Positions 43,962 through 52,109 are shown, numbered from the stretch's first letter. The stretch: 64,000 nt of DNA from Prochloron sp965198675 (GCA_965198675.1 OZ240666.1:1054001-1118000); one strand, 5' to 3'. The notes: generated by a model from the letters alone, not told the origin. Program-made: numbers and translations.

Positions 43962-44162
43962 ATGAAACAAGTAGAACAAATTAAAGCTGAAATCGAGACT
44001 CTCTCTCAAGAAGATTTCATAGGTTTGAGAGAGTGGTTTGCTGAAAAAGACTGGTTGCTCTGGGATAAACAGCTTGAAGCTGATATCGCCGCAGGAAAGT
44101 TAGACTTCTTACTTTCCGAAGCCATGACAGCTAAATCCCAAGGAAAACTACAGGATTTATAA
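43962..44162 (+). CDS. Antitoxin of a type II toxin-antitoxin pair
   Basis: A 66-residue acidic protein, MKQVEQIKAEIETLSQEDFI then GLREWFAEKDWLLWDKQLEA DIAAGKLDFLLSEAM, with amphipathic helices and no clear DNA-binding domain. It matches the short antitoxins commonly found one base upstream of RelE/ParE-like toxins in cyanobacteria. It would bind and neutralise the toxin in the cytoplasm. The toxin start follows its stop by one base. A decayed second copy of its 3' end lies at 44899-44958. Confidence 0.75.
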   Translation: MKQVEQIKAEIETLSQEDFIGLREWFAEKDWLLWDKQLEADIAAGKLDFLLSEAMTAKSQGKLQDL

Positions 44163-44163
44163 A

Positions 44164-44415
44164 GTGTATCGAACAACGCCGCAATTTTGGAAGCGTTTTT
44201 ACGCACTACCGGAAGCTGTTCAACGCCTAGCCCGAAAGAATTACGACCTACTCAAAGCCGATCCATATCATCTATCTCTAAACTTTAAAAAGGTGGGGAA
44301 ATATTGGTCCATACGTGTTGGATTGAGTCACAGAGCGTTAGCAATAGAAGATGGATCTGACTTCATTTGGGTCTGGATAGGCGACCATGATGAATATGAC
44401 AGACTAATCCGCTAG
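44164..44415 (+). CDS. RelE/ParE-type toxin
   Basis: An 83-residue basic protein starting at GTG 44164: YRTTPQFWKRFYALPEAVQR LARKNYDLLKADPYHLSLNF KKVGKYWSIRVGLSHRALA, then WVWIGDHDEYDRLIR. The ParE/RelE fold signature (helix pair, then K-x-x-x-Y-W-S-I-R-V-x-x-x-x-R-A and a final H-D-E-Y-D) is present. RelE members cut ribosome-bound mRNA and ParE members inhibit gyrase; which applies here cannot be told. It ends 9 bp before the second copy of the Hsp70 gene tail. Confidence 0.8.
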   Translation: MYRTTPQFWKRFYALPEAVQRLARKNYDLLKADPYHLSLNFKKVGKYWSIRVGLSHRALAIEDGSDFIWVWIGDHDEYDRLIR

Positions 44416-44424
44416 CTCCACTGT

Positions 44425-44719
44425 TGATATTGGCAGTACAGAAGTTTATTTCGCAGACGATCCCGAAGGGATCCGCGGCGCGGTGCGCCTCCTTACCCGG
44501 ACAATAGAATCAGAACAAACTGTGGTTAAACCCCTGAATGACAAAAATGGGGGGCAAAACATCGCTCAGTTAAACCCTCCAGGACAACCCAGGACCGATA
44601 GAATTAAAGTTCAGTTCCGGGTGGACGAAGATGGTTTCCTACGTGTGACAGTGGAAGACTTGCTTTTGTTCTCTACTCTGTTGGATGATTGTAAAGTAGC
44701 TCAATTGAGTTAGAGGTAG
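44425..44719. repeat. Direct repeat copy 2: duplicated 3' end of the Hsp70-like gene
   Basis: A 295-bp copy of 43621-43915, still open in frame (RLLTRTIESEQTVVKPLNDK onward) but with no gene start before it, so it is a duplication relic. Confidence 0.92.
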
Positions 44720-44774
44720 GATTTTTTGAGTATTTTGGTGCATTATGAGCTGTTACACTACTACAAATAGGAAA

Positions 44775-44848
44775 GATCCCCCTAAATCCCCCTTAACAAG
44801 GGGGACTTTTCCGGCTCCCCTCTTAATAAGGGGGGCCGGGGGGGGATC
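44775..44848. repeat. C/G-rich double-hairpin repeat
   Basis: Outer ends GATCCCCC and GGGGGATC bracket two inner hairpins, CCCCCTTAACAAGGGGG and CCCCTCTTAATAAGGGG. A compact palindromic intergenic repeat, common in cyanobacteria; no coding content. Confidence 0.65.
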
Positions 44849-44898
44849 GAGCGTTAAAGCATCTACAAATAACTTATAACTACTATAGGATTGCTATA

Positions 44899-44958
44899 GA
44901 CTTCTTACTTGAGGAAGCAATGACAGCTAAATCCCAAAGAAAACTACAGGATCTATCT
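44899..44958 (+). pseudogene. Decayed second copy of the antitoxin 3' end
   Basis: TAGACTTCTTACT...GAAGC.ATGACAGCTAAATCCCAA.GAAAACTACAGGAT matches the last ~20 codons of the antitoxin (44101-44160) with a few differences. The toxin part is absent. It suggests the Hsp70-tail plus toxin-antitoxin block was once repeated in tandem. Confidence 0.8.
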
Positions 44959-44999
44959 TGCGTTGCGTATTCTAAAGTGTTAATATATAAATGGAATGA

Positions 45000-45683
45000 A
45001 TGAAGGACAGAAATAAGCAAATGATAAGAATCTCTGAAATTGTTTCAAGCATCAAAATGAATTTGATTAGAAAAAGAAGGAGCGTCATACACAACAACAA
45101 AAATGGAGTCAGGATCGGCGCATTTATTTCAATACCAAAGAATGCAAGCAAAAGCATTCTGAATTTTCTTGAGCTTGGACCTAACAGAGATCAAGAAACC
45201 ACCACGTCTTTGATTATTTACGAAAACCACCAAAGAGCTGAAGTCTTAGCTCGAAAATACGATCTCAATAATCTGTTTGTCTTTTGCTTCTCAAGAAATC
45301 CATATGACCGGTGTGTTTCTTGGTATCAGTTTCATAAAGCCATTGAACCTTATAATAAATTAACATTTGAATCTTGGATAAAAGAAGGTATGCCGCACCA
45401 TTGGAATATTCAAAATCAAACAAACTATCAATTAACAGGGTTATCTCCCTTGTTGCAGTTTAATTTTGTAGAGAACTATAAAGTCGATTTTATTGGCTCC
45501 CTTGAGAATTTCTCCGAGGACTTAAATAAGATTATCAAAAAACTCAACTCAATTTGTATTGCTAAAAACATAAAATATAGGTTTAAATTCGTCAACAAAA
45601 AGATGAATACATCAAAAAGATATTCAGATTTTGAGCTTTATTATACAGAAGAAACGAAAGAGATTGTTTACTCGTTACTGTGA
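45000..45683 (+). CDS. Sulfotransferase family protein
   Basis: A 227-residue protein with the PAPS phosphosulfate loop FISIPKNASKSILNFLELG and the 3'-phosphate motif FCFSRNPYDRCVSWYQF. DFIGSLENFSEDLNKIIKKL follows, the usual C-terminal part of sulfotransferase family 2. The last few residues may be trimmed, as YTEETKEIVYSLL ends abruptly where relatives go on a little. It is more A/T-rich and Lys/Asn-rich than its neighbours, so recent transfer is likely. It is alone on the plus strand and would sulfate a sugar or lipid. Confidence 0.8.
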   Translation: MKDRNKQMIRISEIVSSIKMNLIRKRRSVIHNNKNGVRIGAFISIPKNASKSILNFLELGPNRDQETTTSLIIYENHQRAEVLARKYDLNNLFVFCFSRNPYDRCVSWYQFHKAIEPYNKLTFESWIKEGMPHHWNIQNQTNYQLTGLSPLLQFNFVENYKVDFIGSLENFSEDLNKIIKKLNSICIAKNIKYRFKFVNKKMNTSKRYSDFELYYTEETKEIVYSLL

Positions 45684-45731
45684 AAATAATTTATGTATTT
45701 TAGTTATTATAAATAATTTAATCGAAGCAAA

Positions 45732-45811
45732 GTAGGGCGTGTCAGAATAACAGAGGGTCCCGTAACGCACCGATTTTTAGAGGATTTTGGTGCGTTCCCA
45801 ACGCACCCTAC
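45732..45811. repeat. Inverted-repeat element GTAGGGCGTG...CGCACCCTAC
   Basis: An 80-bp unit with end pairs GTAGGG(C/T)G and C(G/A)CACCCTAC and an internal GTAACGCACC / GGTGCGTTCC pairing. Related units lie at 37932-37998 and, in part, at about 46493. It overlaps the 3' end of the nitroreductase gene by 4 bp. Confidence 0.65.
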
Positions 45812-46458
45812 ATTTCTTCCTGGAAAATCTCGTTGAAAAAAATCTTCTCGTTCTGGAAACGTCCACCGTATTGTTTCAAGGGTTCCTTTGCATACCCCAG
45901 GGGGAGTAAACAGCAAACGTCTACCTCAGGGGGAATATTAAATGCTTCCTTAACCTGAGCAGTTACAAACCCTTCCATAGGACAACTATCCACTCCCAAA
46001 CTTTGGGCTACAATCATGATATGGGCTACTGCTAGCATAGTCTGACGGTTAGTCCAAGCTTCTAGAGACTCAAAGCAAGGATGATGTTGGAATAATTGGG
46101 GAATAGCAGAGCGCATATAATTGGCATATTTATCATTCATCGCTCCTGCTTCTTGCCCCGATTGAATCACATTTTCGATATAATCAGGGTTATTCACTCG
46201 GCGATCGCCACAACAAATCAAGACCACGGGTGCTTCTGTAACCTGACGCTGGTCAAAAGCACAAACTCTCAGTTTCTGCTTATTCTCCTCCTCCCTTACC
46301 ACAATAAAACGCCACGGTTGTAAGTTAAACCCGGAGGGCGCGAGTACCCCGAGACGGAAAATTTCTGCTAGAATATCCTCGGGAATAGGATCAAAGCTAA
46401 AAGAGCGAGCTGCTCGTCTTTGTTCAATTGCTTCTTTTACCGACAGTTCCTTTATCAT
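45808..46458 (-). CDS. Nitroreductase family protein
   Basis: A 216-residue FMN-dependent oxidoreductase. SVKEAIEQRRAARSFSFDPI binds the FMN phosphate, LGVLAPSGFNLQPWRFIVVR is the family core with PSGFNxQPW, and AHIMIVAQSLGVDSCPMEGF and VDVCCLLPLGYAKEP close the fold. It reduces nitro groups, quinones or flavins with NAD(P)H in the cytosol. The stop codon is supplied from within the repeat at 45732-45811. No operon partner is nearby. Confidence 0.92.
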   Translation of the reverse strand: MIKELSVKEAIEQRRAARSFSFDPIPEDILAEIFRLGVLAPSGFNLQPWRFIVVREEENKQKLRVCAFDQRQVTEAPVVLICCGDRRVNNPDYIENVIQSGQEAGAMNDKYANYMRSAIPQLFQHHPCFESLEAWTNRQTMLAVAHIMIVAQSLGVDSCPMEGFVTAQVKEAFNIPPEVDVCCLLPLGYAKEPLKQYGGRFQNEKIFFNEIFQEEM

Positions 46459-46950
46459 CTGCTTTCCTTATTTTAATCATTGTTGGCGCAAAGTAGGGTG
46501 TGTAAGGGAAAAGAGAGTCGCGTAATATCAAGTCCAGGGGCATCGCATCTAAATTGGGTTACCATAATCCGTCTCTCAATGACGAGCAACTCGGTATTAC
46601 CCACCCCCTTGGTCCCCCTCCCGGGAGGAGGACCAAATCCATTGTCTTATCTAGCTTCTAGCTATTAATAGTTTAATTCCAGTATATCTTAATTTTCGGA
46701 GAGTGACAGAAGAGGGATAATTTGTCAAGCTTAATTTTAATATTTGTTTCTTTACAAACATACGGAGGGTTAAAACCCCACTTCGCGACCCAGCCACCCC
46801 GCCATTAATCAATGCCGGGGTGGCTTTCTCTCGCTCAGGGATTTTTTTGTAATCGGCCCTCTAGCTTCATTAAAGCAATCCTGCCAGGTGAAGGTTGGAC
46901 GGTGAAACAAGAATCCCAGCCGAGCATTGATTAATCGCGAGGGGGGAGTG
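46459..46950. other. Intergenic stretch with hairpins; no gene seen
   Basis: It holds a half-copy of the GTAGGGTG repeat near 46493, a C/G-rich hairpin at 46598-46632 (CCCCCTTGGTCCCCCTCC with GGGAGGAGGACC), and a terminator-like hairpin described separately. I see no ORF with family resemblance. Confidence 0.5.
46792..46825. terminator. Strong hairpin with delayed T-run
   Basis: AGCCACCCCG (46792-46801) pairs with CGGGGTGGCT (46816-46825) over a 14-nt loop; TTTTTTT follows 16 bases later. It could act as a terminator on the plus strand or be another palindromic repeat. Confidence 0.4.
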
Positions 46951-47130
46951 TCAAGCTTCTAATGAGAGTTTCTGAGCACAATCTGAACAAAAGCCTTGCC
47001 TACTATATTCCTCTCCATAGTCTGCCACTTGTTCCTTAGGCTGTCCACAATAAGAGCAAATCTTGAATAAAGTGGTCAGTGTTCTGTTCTCATCAACTTC
47101 TTTGTACTGGGAAAAGCATTCATTTAGATA
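46951..47130 (-). pseudogene. Fragment of a small zinc-ribbon protein
   Basis: The minus strand reads LNECFSQYKEVDENRTLTTL FKICSYCGQPKEQVADYGEE YSRQGFCSDCAQKLSLEA then TGA at 46953-46951. Two CxxC pairs (CSYC and CSDC) form a likely zinc ribbon like the short C-terminal module after PAS domains in signalling proteins. A TAA lies just before the fragment and no start codon is present, so the N-terminal part is lost. Confidence 0.5.
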
Positions 47131-47143
47131 TTAAACACGCAAG

Positions 47144-48328
47144 TTATGTTTGTGTGCTGCTGCATACTATTGTTAGTTGAGGTAATATTTCTTGAACCAA
47201 ACCCCAATTCTCATCATTAAAAATTTGCCAACAATTCTGCTTGCACTGGCGCTGTAATGTCATAACATTGACAACAGCGAAAAGCTGTTCATTAGTCATT
47301 TTTGGTACACCCCGAGAATTTAAGCTCTTATCTAAATCTTTCTCAGTCTTTGGTGTACAACCTCCACTATGTTCGATATGATACAGTTGCATTGGGGAAT
47401 CTAGGACTCGCTCTTTCAATCCTGTCAAAGCAGCAGCACAGCAGAGGATTGAATCTATATGAAAGGAATACATTTCCAATTCTGCATAGCCGCGCAAGGC
47501 AAACCAATCTGAGTTAGCCATTAAAGTAAAGTCCCCACAGGCGTTGGTGTGGATATCGGGAATAGGCCCAACATTTAAGAGTCCACGACGAATCAACCAA
47601 TCTCTCAATCCTGGCGAGAGTTGCCCCAATATAGCATGCCTCGTTGAAAGTGGGACTAGAGATTTGTAAATGTTTTTTAAGACTGAAAGCAGTGGTATAA
47701 CTGAATCGGGAACCTTGTCTAGCCATTGATTACTAACAACCTCTGGCTGCTGAGTTTGCTCGACCTTTTTCCTTTTTCTCTTCACGTCTTTGGTTCCATC
47801 CCGACCGTTGACCCGGATGATATTTTCTTGGCAATAGGCTAGTTGTTCTTCTAAAGATACTTCCAAGGGTACATCTGCTTCCACGTCGTAGCGGTCAATG
47901 CGATACATCACCCCCGGTTGGAGCTGACGGGATGCTAAAAAGCTGAATAACTCATCAGAAAAGAGCAGATCTATATTAGTTGCCAAGATAAACTCCCCCT
48001 TAGCACGGCGAATACCCACATTCTTGGCAATCATTTGAAACAGGGGTAAGCCTTCTGAGTGCTTAAAGCGCCGATGGATTTCGGGAGGCACTTCAATTAT
48101 CCTCACTTTACAGGGATTATTCTCTATTGGCCAGGACAATACTTCTGGGAGTCGCGGTTTATCAACTGGCGGGTTCCACTCGACGATAATCAGCTCTGCT
48201 GGGAGCTGATACTGCTGACATTGGTGGAGTAACCCATTGATGAAAATCTGCATGCGACGGAGCATATTGCCGCCGTGATTATCGTTGCGAGCAGTAGCAA
48301 CAATTGATAAGTAAGGTGTTTCACTCAT
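47144..48328 (-). CDS. Glycosyltransferase-like protein, copy 1
   Basis: A 394-residue GT-A-like protein starting at ATG 48328 (MSETPYLSIVATARNDNHGG). The first 190 residues are nearly identical to copy 2 (50822-51985), including IVEWNPPVDKP, RRAKGEFILATNIDLLFSDE (a D-x-D-like metal site in TNIDL) and YRIDRYD. The middle third has diverged, then HTNACGDFTLMANSDWFALRG YAELEMYSFHIDS is shared again. It is probably a sugar transferase in surface-glycan synthesis, judged by its epimerase and dehydrogenase partners. It lies after the GDP-mannose 3,5-epimerase gene and a GT2 fossil. Confidence 0.75.
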   Translation of the reverse strand: MSETPYLSIVATARNDNHGGNMLRRMQIFINGLLHQCQQYQLPAELIIVEWNPPVDKPRLPEVLSWPIENNPCKVRIIEVPPEIHRRFKHSEGLPLFQMIAKNVGIRRAKGEFILATNIDLLFSDELFSFLASRQLQPGVMYRIDRYDVEADVPLEVSLEEQLAYCQENIIRVNGRDGTKDVKRKRKKVEQTQQPEVVSNQWLDKVPDSVIPLLSVLKNIYKSLVPLSTRHAILGQLSPGLRDWLIRRGLLNVGPIPDIHTNACGDFTLMANSDWFALRGYAELEMYSFHIDSILCCAAALTGLKERVLDSPMQLYHIEHSGGCTPKTEKDLDKSLNSRGVPKMTNEQLFAVVNVMTLQRQCKQNCWQIFNDENWGLVQEILPQLTIVCSSTQT

Positions 48329-48431
48329 TGATAACAATAATTTCCAAGTTGGAATAAATTAGAGCTAAAACTCTCTCTACTGCGTTATGTAAATATTGTC
48401 CCTGATTGTAACAAGGGACAATAACCTCACA
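48321..48431 (-). pseudogene. GT2 N-terminal fossil before glycosyltransferase copy 1
   Basis: Between the epimerase stop and the glycosyltransferase start, the minus strand reads VIVPCYNQGQYLHNAVERVL ALIYSNLEIIVINE then TGA, the beginning of a GT2 protein. It has no start here (ATG is directly followed by TGA). Its stop overlaps the glycosyltransferase start. The homologous intact mini-ORF before copy 2 is at 51978-52109. Confidence 0.75.
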
Positions 48432-49424
48432 TTAAGAAAAGCTAATAACAAGTTGAGGTAATCGAGCTTTTTTAGTCATGCGATCGTAGATCCACTTGTA
48501 GGTTTTCTCCATTCCTACCTCCAGAGGAATACTGGGTTCCCATCTTAGCAGGGACTGAATCATCGTGTTATCACTATTGCGGCCCCTCACTCCCAGGGGT
48601 GCAGATAAATTATAGTTTCGCTTCAGTTTAACCCCAGCAATTGCTTCGACAATATCCACTAGCTGATTAATTGTCACCAATTGGCTGCTACCGATATTAA
48701 TGGGATCGAGGATATTACTGGCCATAACGGCAAAAGTTCCTTTGAGGCAATCATCAATATACATGAAGCTGCGGGTTTGATGACCATCTCCCCAAATTTC
48801 TATTTCACCGCTACCAGAGAATTTAGCCTCAATGACTTTACGGCAAATAGCGGCGGGAGCCTTTTCTCGACCTCCTTCGTAAGTGCCATAGGGTCCATAG
48901 ACGTTATGATAGCGGCCAACTCTGGTGGCGATGCCAAAATCTTCCCGGAAATGCATGCACAGACGCTCGCTAAAAAGCTTTTCCCAACCATAGCCATTCT
49001 CGGCCATGGCTGGATAAGCATCAGATTCTTTTAATGGGGGGACATGGGTAGTAGTTTGTTTGTAAGTGGGATAAATACAGGCGGAGGAGGAGAAGAAAAA
49101 GCGTTGGACGTTGTGCTTTTGGGCTGTCTGCAGCAGATGGGTGTTGATTAAGACACTGAGCATGCAAAAAGCTTTGTTGTTTTCAATAAAGCCCATTCCT
49201 CCCATATCACAGGCTAAATTGTAAACTTCCTCGGCGTTATAGAGTGCCTTGTCACAATTTTCTTTCTCTCGCAGGTCTAATTGCAAATTTTCCGCTTCTG
49301 GTAACAGTTGATACCAATCATCTAGGGGTTTAATATCAACCGCTCTAACAGTTTTTCCTTGCTCTAATATTGCTCTAGTAATATGACCGCCAATGAATCC
49401 ACCAGCACCACAAACTACAATCAT
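48432..49424 (-). CDS. GDP-mannose 3,5-epimerase-like protein
   Basis: An extended SDR enzyme of 330 residues. VVCGAGGFIGGHITRAILEQ binds NAD; YNLACDMGGMGFIENNK is the hallmark of GDP-mannose 3,5-epimerase; FFFSSSACIYPTYKQ supplies the catalytic Cys, YGWEK the YxxxK pair, and GGREKAPAAICRK the second conserved Lys. It would convert GDP-mannose to GDP-L-galactose/L-gulose. ATG 49424 lies 8 bases after GGAG and is preferred to the upstream GTG. It is followed within one base by the GT2 fossil and preceded by the dehydrogenase gene after 31 bp. Confidence 0.9.
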   Translation of the reverse strand: MIVVCGAGGFIGGHITRAILEQGKTVRAVDIKPLDDWYQLLPEAENLQLDLREKENCDKALYNAEEVYNLACDMGGMGFIENNKAFCMLSVLINTHLLQTAQKHNVQRFFFSSSACIYPTYKQTTTHVPPLKESDAYPAMAENGYGWEKLFSERLCMHFREDFGIATRVGRYHNVYGPYGTYEGGREKAPAAICRKVIEAKFSGSGEIEIWGDGHQTRSFMYIDDCLKGTFAVMASNILDPINIGSSQLVTINQLVDIVEAIAGVKLKRNYNLSAPLGVRGRNSDNTMIQSLLRWEPSIPLEVGMEKTYKWIYDRMTKKARLPQLVISFS

Positions 49425-49455
49425 TAAAATCACTCCTCATGGTCTCGGTATTTTG

Positions 49456-50781
49456 TTACTGGGCAGTTGTCGAACCAACTCCAAGAGCTATGTATTCGCA
49501 CGCGCTAGCTAATCTAGATCCCTCTAGCAATCGCCAGCAATCCAAAACGACTTTACCACTTAAGTCAACCGGGGTAATGGTCTTAAACTCTTCATAGGCA
49601 ATCATAATGGCGATCGCATCTGCTTTTTGAACGCATTGGCCAACAGATTTTGCATAACTAGGTCCATTCCCAAGAACTTTCTTTGTATTTTCTATCGCTA
49701 AGGGATCGTAAACTACCACTGCAATATTTTTCTTCAGCAGTTCCCTCGTCAAAGCTATTCCTTGGGACTCTTCAATCACATTGGTTCCTGGTTTATAGGA
49801 TAATCCCAAGATACCTACTGTGGGGTTTTGGGGCAAATGGGGTAACAGTTGAGAAATTATTCGCCCTGCCTGTCTGCGGTTGACTTTATCCGTGGCTTCC
49901 GCTATAGTTGGCTCTGCTCCTAAGGAACGAGCCATGACCCCGAAGGCAATATTATCCCGGGGAAAGCAAGGACCGCCGTATCCCGTAGCCCCCTTGAAGT
50001 ACTTTTTGCCGATGCGAGCATCTTGACCGATAGCTGCGGTGAGAACATCCACATCTGCTCCCGGTAGTCTTTCACAGATTTCCCCCAACATATTAGCGTA
50101 GGATATTTTGGTGGTAACGAAGGTGTTGACGGAGATTTTTGCCAATTCTGCCGTCACCAGATTCATCCGGGAAATGGGAGGATTGCTGTCGCAGAGGTTG
50201 CGGTAGATATCCGCCAACATTTCGCCAGCACGAGAATCTGACTCCCCTATGAGGACAAAATCAGGGTTGAGCATATCCCGAATAACGCTACCCAGAGCTA
50301 TGAATTCCGGGCTGTAACAAAAGCCCCAATTCTCACCGCAGCGCTTACCGGACTTCGCTTCTAGTACTGGGATAATTTCCTCAGTACTGGCTTCAGGCAT
50401 AACAGTGCTAGTGAGGACTACAAGGTGAAAGCTATCTTTATGTTGCAGTGCCGTACCGATTTGTGCCGCAGCAGCAATGGCATATTTAGGAGAAAATTTA
50501 CCCTCTTCGTCGCTAGGAGTGGGTACTATAATAAAAGTGGCATCGGAATTGGCAACTGCCTCTTCATAGTTAGGGGTAGCCCGAATGCGATCGCGATTTT
50601 GGCTAATTAATTCAGCTAATCCCGTTTCTTGGACTGGGGCTTCTCCTGCGTTAATCTTCTCAATTGCCACTGGATTAACGTCTACACCGATGACCCCATA
50701 TCCTTTCGCGGCAAAGCAGGCCACCATTGGGGAGCCTAACTTACCCAGACCGATGACAGATATGGTTGGTTTTTCTTTCAC
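49456..50781 (-). CDS. UDP-glucose/GDP-mannose dehydrogenase family protein
   Basis: A 441-residue nucleotide-sugar dehydrogenase that oxidises C6 of an NDP-sugar to the uronic acid using two NAD+. The Rossmann loop is VIGLGKLGSPMVACFAAKGY, the middle domain has SPEFIALGSVIRDMLNPDF, the catalytic Cys is in GATGYGGPCFPRDNIAFG, and the C-terminal UDP-binding part reads GILGLSYKPGTNVIEESQGI. It lies in one direction with the epimerase and glycosyltransferase. A relic of a second copy is at about 52455-52630. Confidence 0.92.
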   Translation of the reverse strand: MKEKPTISVIGLGKLGSPMVACFAAKGYGVIGVDVNPVAIEKINAGEAPVQETGLAELISQNRDRIRATPNYEEAVANSDATFIIVPTPSDEEGKFSPKYAIAAAAQIGTALQHKDSFHLVVLTSTVMPEASTEEIIPVLEAKSGKRCGENWGFCYSPEFIALGSVIRDMLNPDFVLIGESDSRAGEMLADIYRNLCDSNPPISRMNLVTAELAKISVNTFVTTKISYANMLGEICERLPGADVDVLTAAIGQDARIGKKYFKGATGYGGPCFPRDNIAFGVMARSLGAEPTIAEATDKVNRRQAGRIISQLLPHLPQNPTVGILGLSYKPGTNVIEESQGIALTRELLKKNIAVVVYDPLAIENTKKVLGNGPSYAKSVGQCVQKADAIAIMIAYEEFKTITPVDLSGKVVLDCWRLLEGSRLASACEYIALGVGSTTAQ

Positions 50782-50821
50782 TTCTTGGACTCCTCTTGTC
50801 TAGAAATCAATAATAATGGTC

Positions 50822-51985
50822 TCAAACATCTGCTATAGTTTTCATTAATTCTAGCTCCAAATCCCTGTCTATCTGTTTTGTCAATAAAATATCGTCAACC
50901 AAGCCCCAATGTTCATAATTTAAAACCATCGGTTTGCGTGACAGATTCATGATCTGATTCAAAGTCTTAAGCTGTTCGTAACTCAAATGAGCAATACTAT
51001 TATCCTTCAGCCATTTGTTTACAGTTTCATACTCCCCTTCTGGTTTCCAATTTGAAGTGTGTTCGATGTGGTAGCATCGCATCGGATCTTCGAGAATCTT
51101 CTCCTTTATGCCACCATGGTGCGCCATATACATAATTAAAGAATCTAAATGCAAAGCAAATATCTCCAACTCCGGATAGCCTCGTAAGACCAACCAATCT
51201 GAGTTAGCCATCAAAGTAAAGTCTCCACAGGCGTTGGTGTGGAGAGGAGGTGGTGCAGGTTCGGAGTTAACAGACTCAGAACACAAGGCATTCCTCAGTG
51301 AAACTGGTAGTAGGCGTCTGTAGATTTTTCTGGAGAGTGAAAGCAATGGTATAACGGAATCGGGAATCTTGTCTAGCCATTGATAATTCACCTCCTCTGG
51401 CGGCTTAACTAGCTCCACCTCGTTTTCCTTTTTTACCTTCACTTCATGAGTTCCATCCCTTTGATTGACCCTGATGATATTCCTTTGGCAATAGGCTAGT
51501 TGCTCCTCTAATGATGCTTCCAGGGGAACATCCGAGAGTACGTCATAGCGGTCAATGCGATACATCATCCCCGGTTGGAGCTGACGGGATGCTAAAAAGC
51601 TGAATAACTCATCGGAAAAGAGCAGATCTATATTAGTTGCCAAGATAAACTCCCCCTTAGCACGGCGAATACCCACATTCTTGGCAATCATCTGAAACAG
51701 GGGTAAGTCTTCTGAGTGCTTAAAGCGCCGATGGATTTCGGGAGGCACTTCAATTATCCTCACTTTACAGGGATTATTCTCTATTGGCCAGGACAATACG
51801 GACGCCAGTGGCGGTTTGTCAACTGGCGGGTTCCACTCGACGATAATCAGCTCTGCTGGGAGCTGATACTGCTGACATTGGTGGAGCAACCCATTGATGA
51901 AAATCTGCATGCGACGGAGCATATTGCCGCCGTGATTATCGTTGCGAGCAGTAGCAACAATTGATAAGTAAGGGGTTTCACTCAT
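50822..51985 (-). CDS. Glycosyltransferase-like protein, copy 2
   Basis: A 387-residue paralogue of the gene at 47144-48328, starting at ATG 51985. About the first 170 residues are almost identical at both DNA and protein level, with only a short block around DKPPLASVLSWP changed. The middle (CQRNIIRVNQRDGTHEVKVK onward) and the tail (YHIEHTSNWKPEGEYETVNK) have diverged. HTNACGDFTLMANSDWLVLRG YPELEIFALHLDS is shared. It lies 40 bp upstream of the dehydrogenase gene and after an intact GT2 mini-ORF, and is part of the tandem duplication. Confidence 0.75.
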   Translation of the reverse strand: MSETPYLSIVATARNDNHGGNMLRRMQIFINGLLHQCQQYQLPAELIIVEWNPPVDKPPLASVLSWPIENNPCKVRIIEVPPEIHRRFKHSEDLPLFQMIAKNVGIRRAKGEFILATNIDLLFSDELFSFLASRQLQPGMMYRIDRYDVLSDVPLEASLEEQLAYCQRNIIRVNQRDGTHEVKVKKENEVELVKPPEEVNYQWLDKIPDSVIPLLSLSRKIYRRLLPVSLRNALCSESVNSEPAPPPLHTNACGDFTLMANSDWLVLRGYPELEIFALHLDSLIMYMAHHGGIKEKILEDPMRCYHIEHTSNWKPEGEYETVNKWLKDNSIAHLSYEQLKTLNQIMNLSRKPMVLNYEHWGLVDDILLTKQIDRDLELELMKTIADV

Positions 51986-52109
51986 TGATAACAATAATTT
52001 CCAAGTTAGGATAAATTTTAGCTGAAACGCTCTCTACTGCCTCCTGAAGACATTGCCCCTGATTGTAACAGGGGACAATAACCAAAACTTTTGGCTCTGT
52101 TTCTCTCAT
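51978..52109 (-). CDS. 43-residue mini-ORF: isolated N-terminus of a GT2 glycosyltransferase
   Basis: ATG 52109 opens MRETEPKVLVIVPCYNQGQC LQEAVESVSAKIYPNLEIIV INE, closing with TGA at 51980-51978. It is the first beta-alpha-beta unit of a GT2 protein; the rest has been deleted and the sequence runs straight into the next glycosyltransferase, whose ATG overlaps the mini-ORF stop. Its ATG overlaps the stop of the former epimerase copy (TAATG). It is too short to be an enzyme, but its retention with both starts could act as a translated leader. Confidence 0.6.
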   Translation of the reverse strand: MRETEPKVLVIVPCYNQGQCLQEAVESVSAKIYPNLEIIVINE

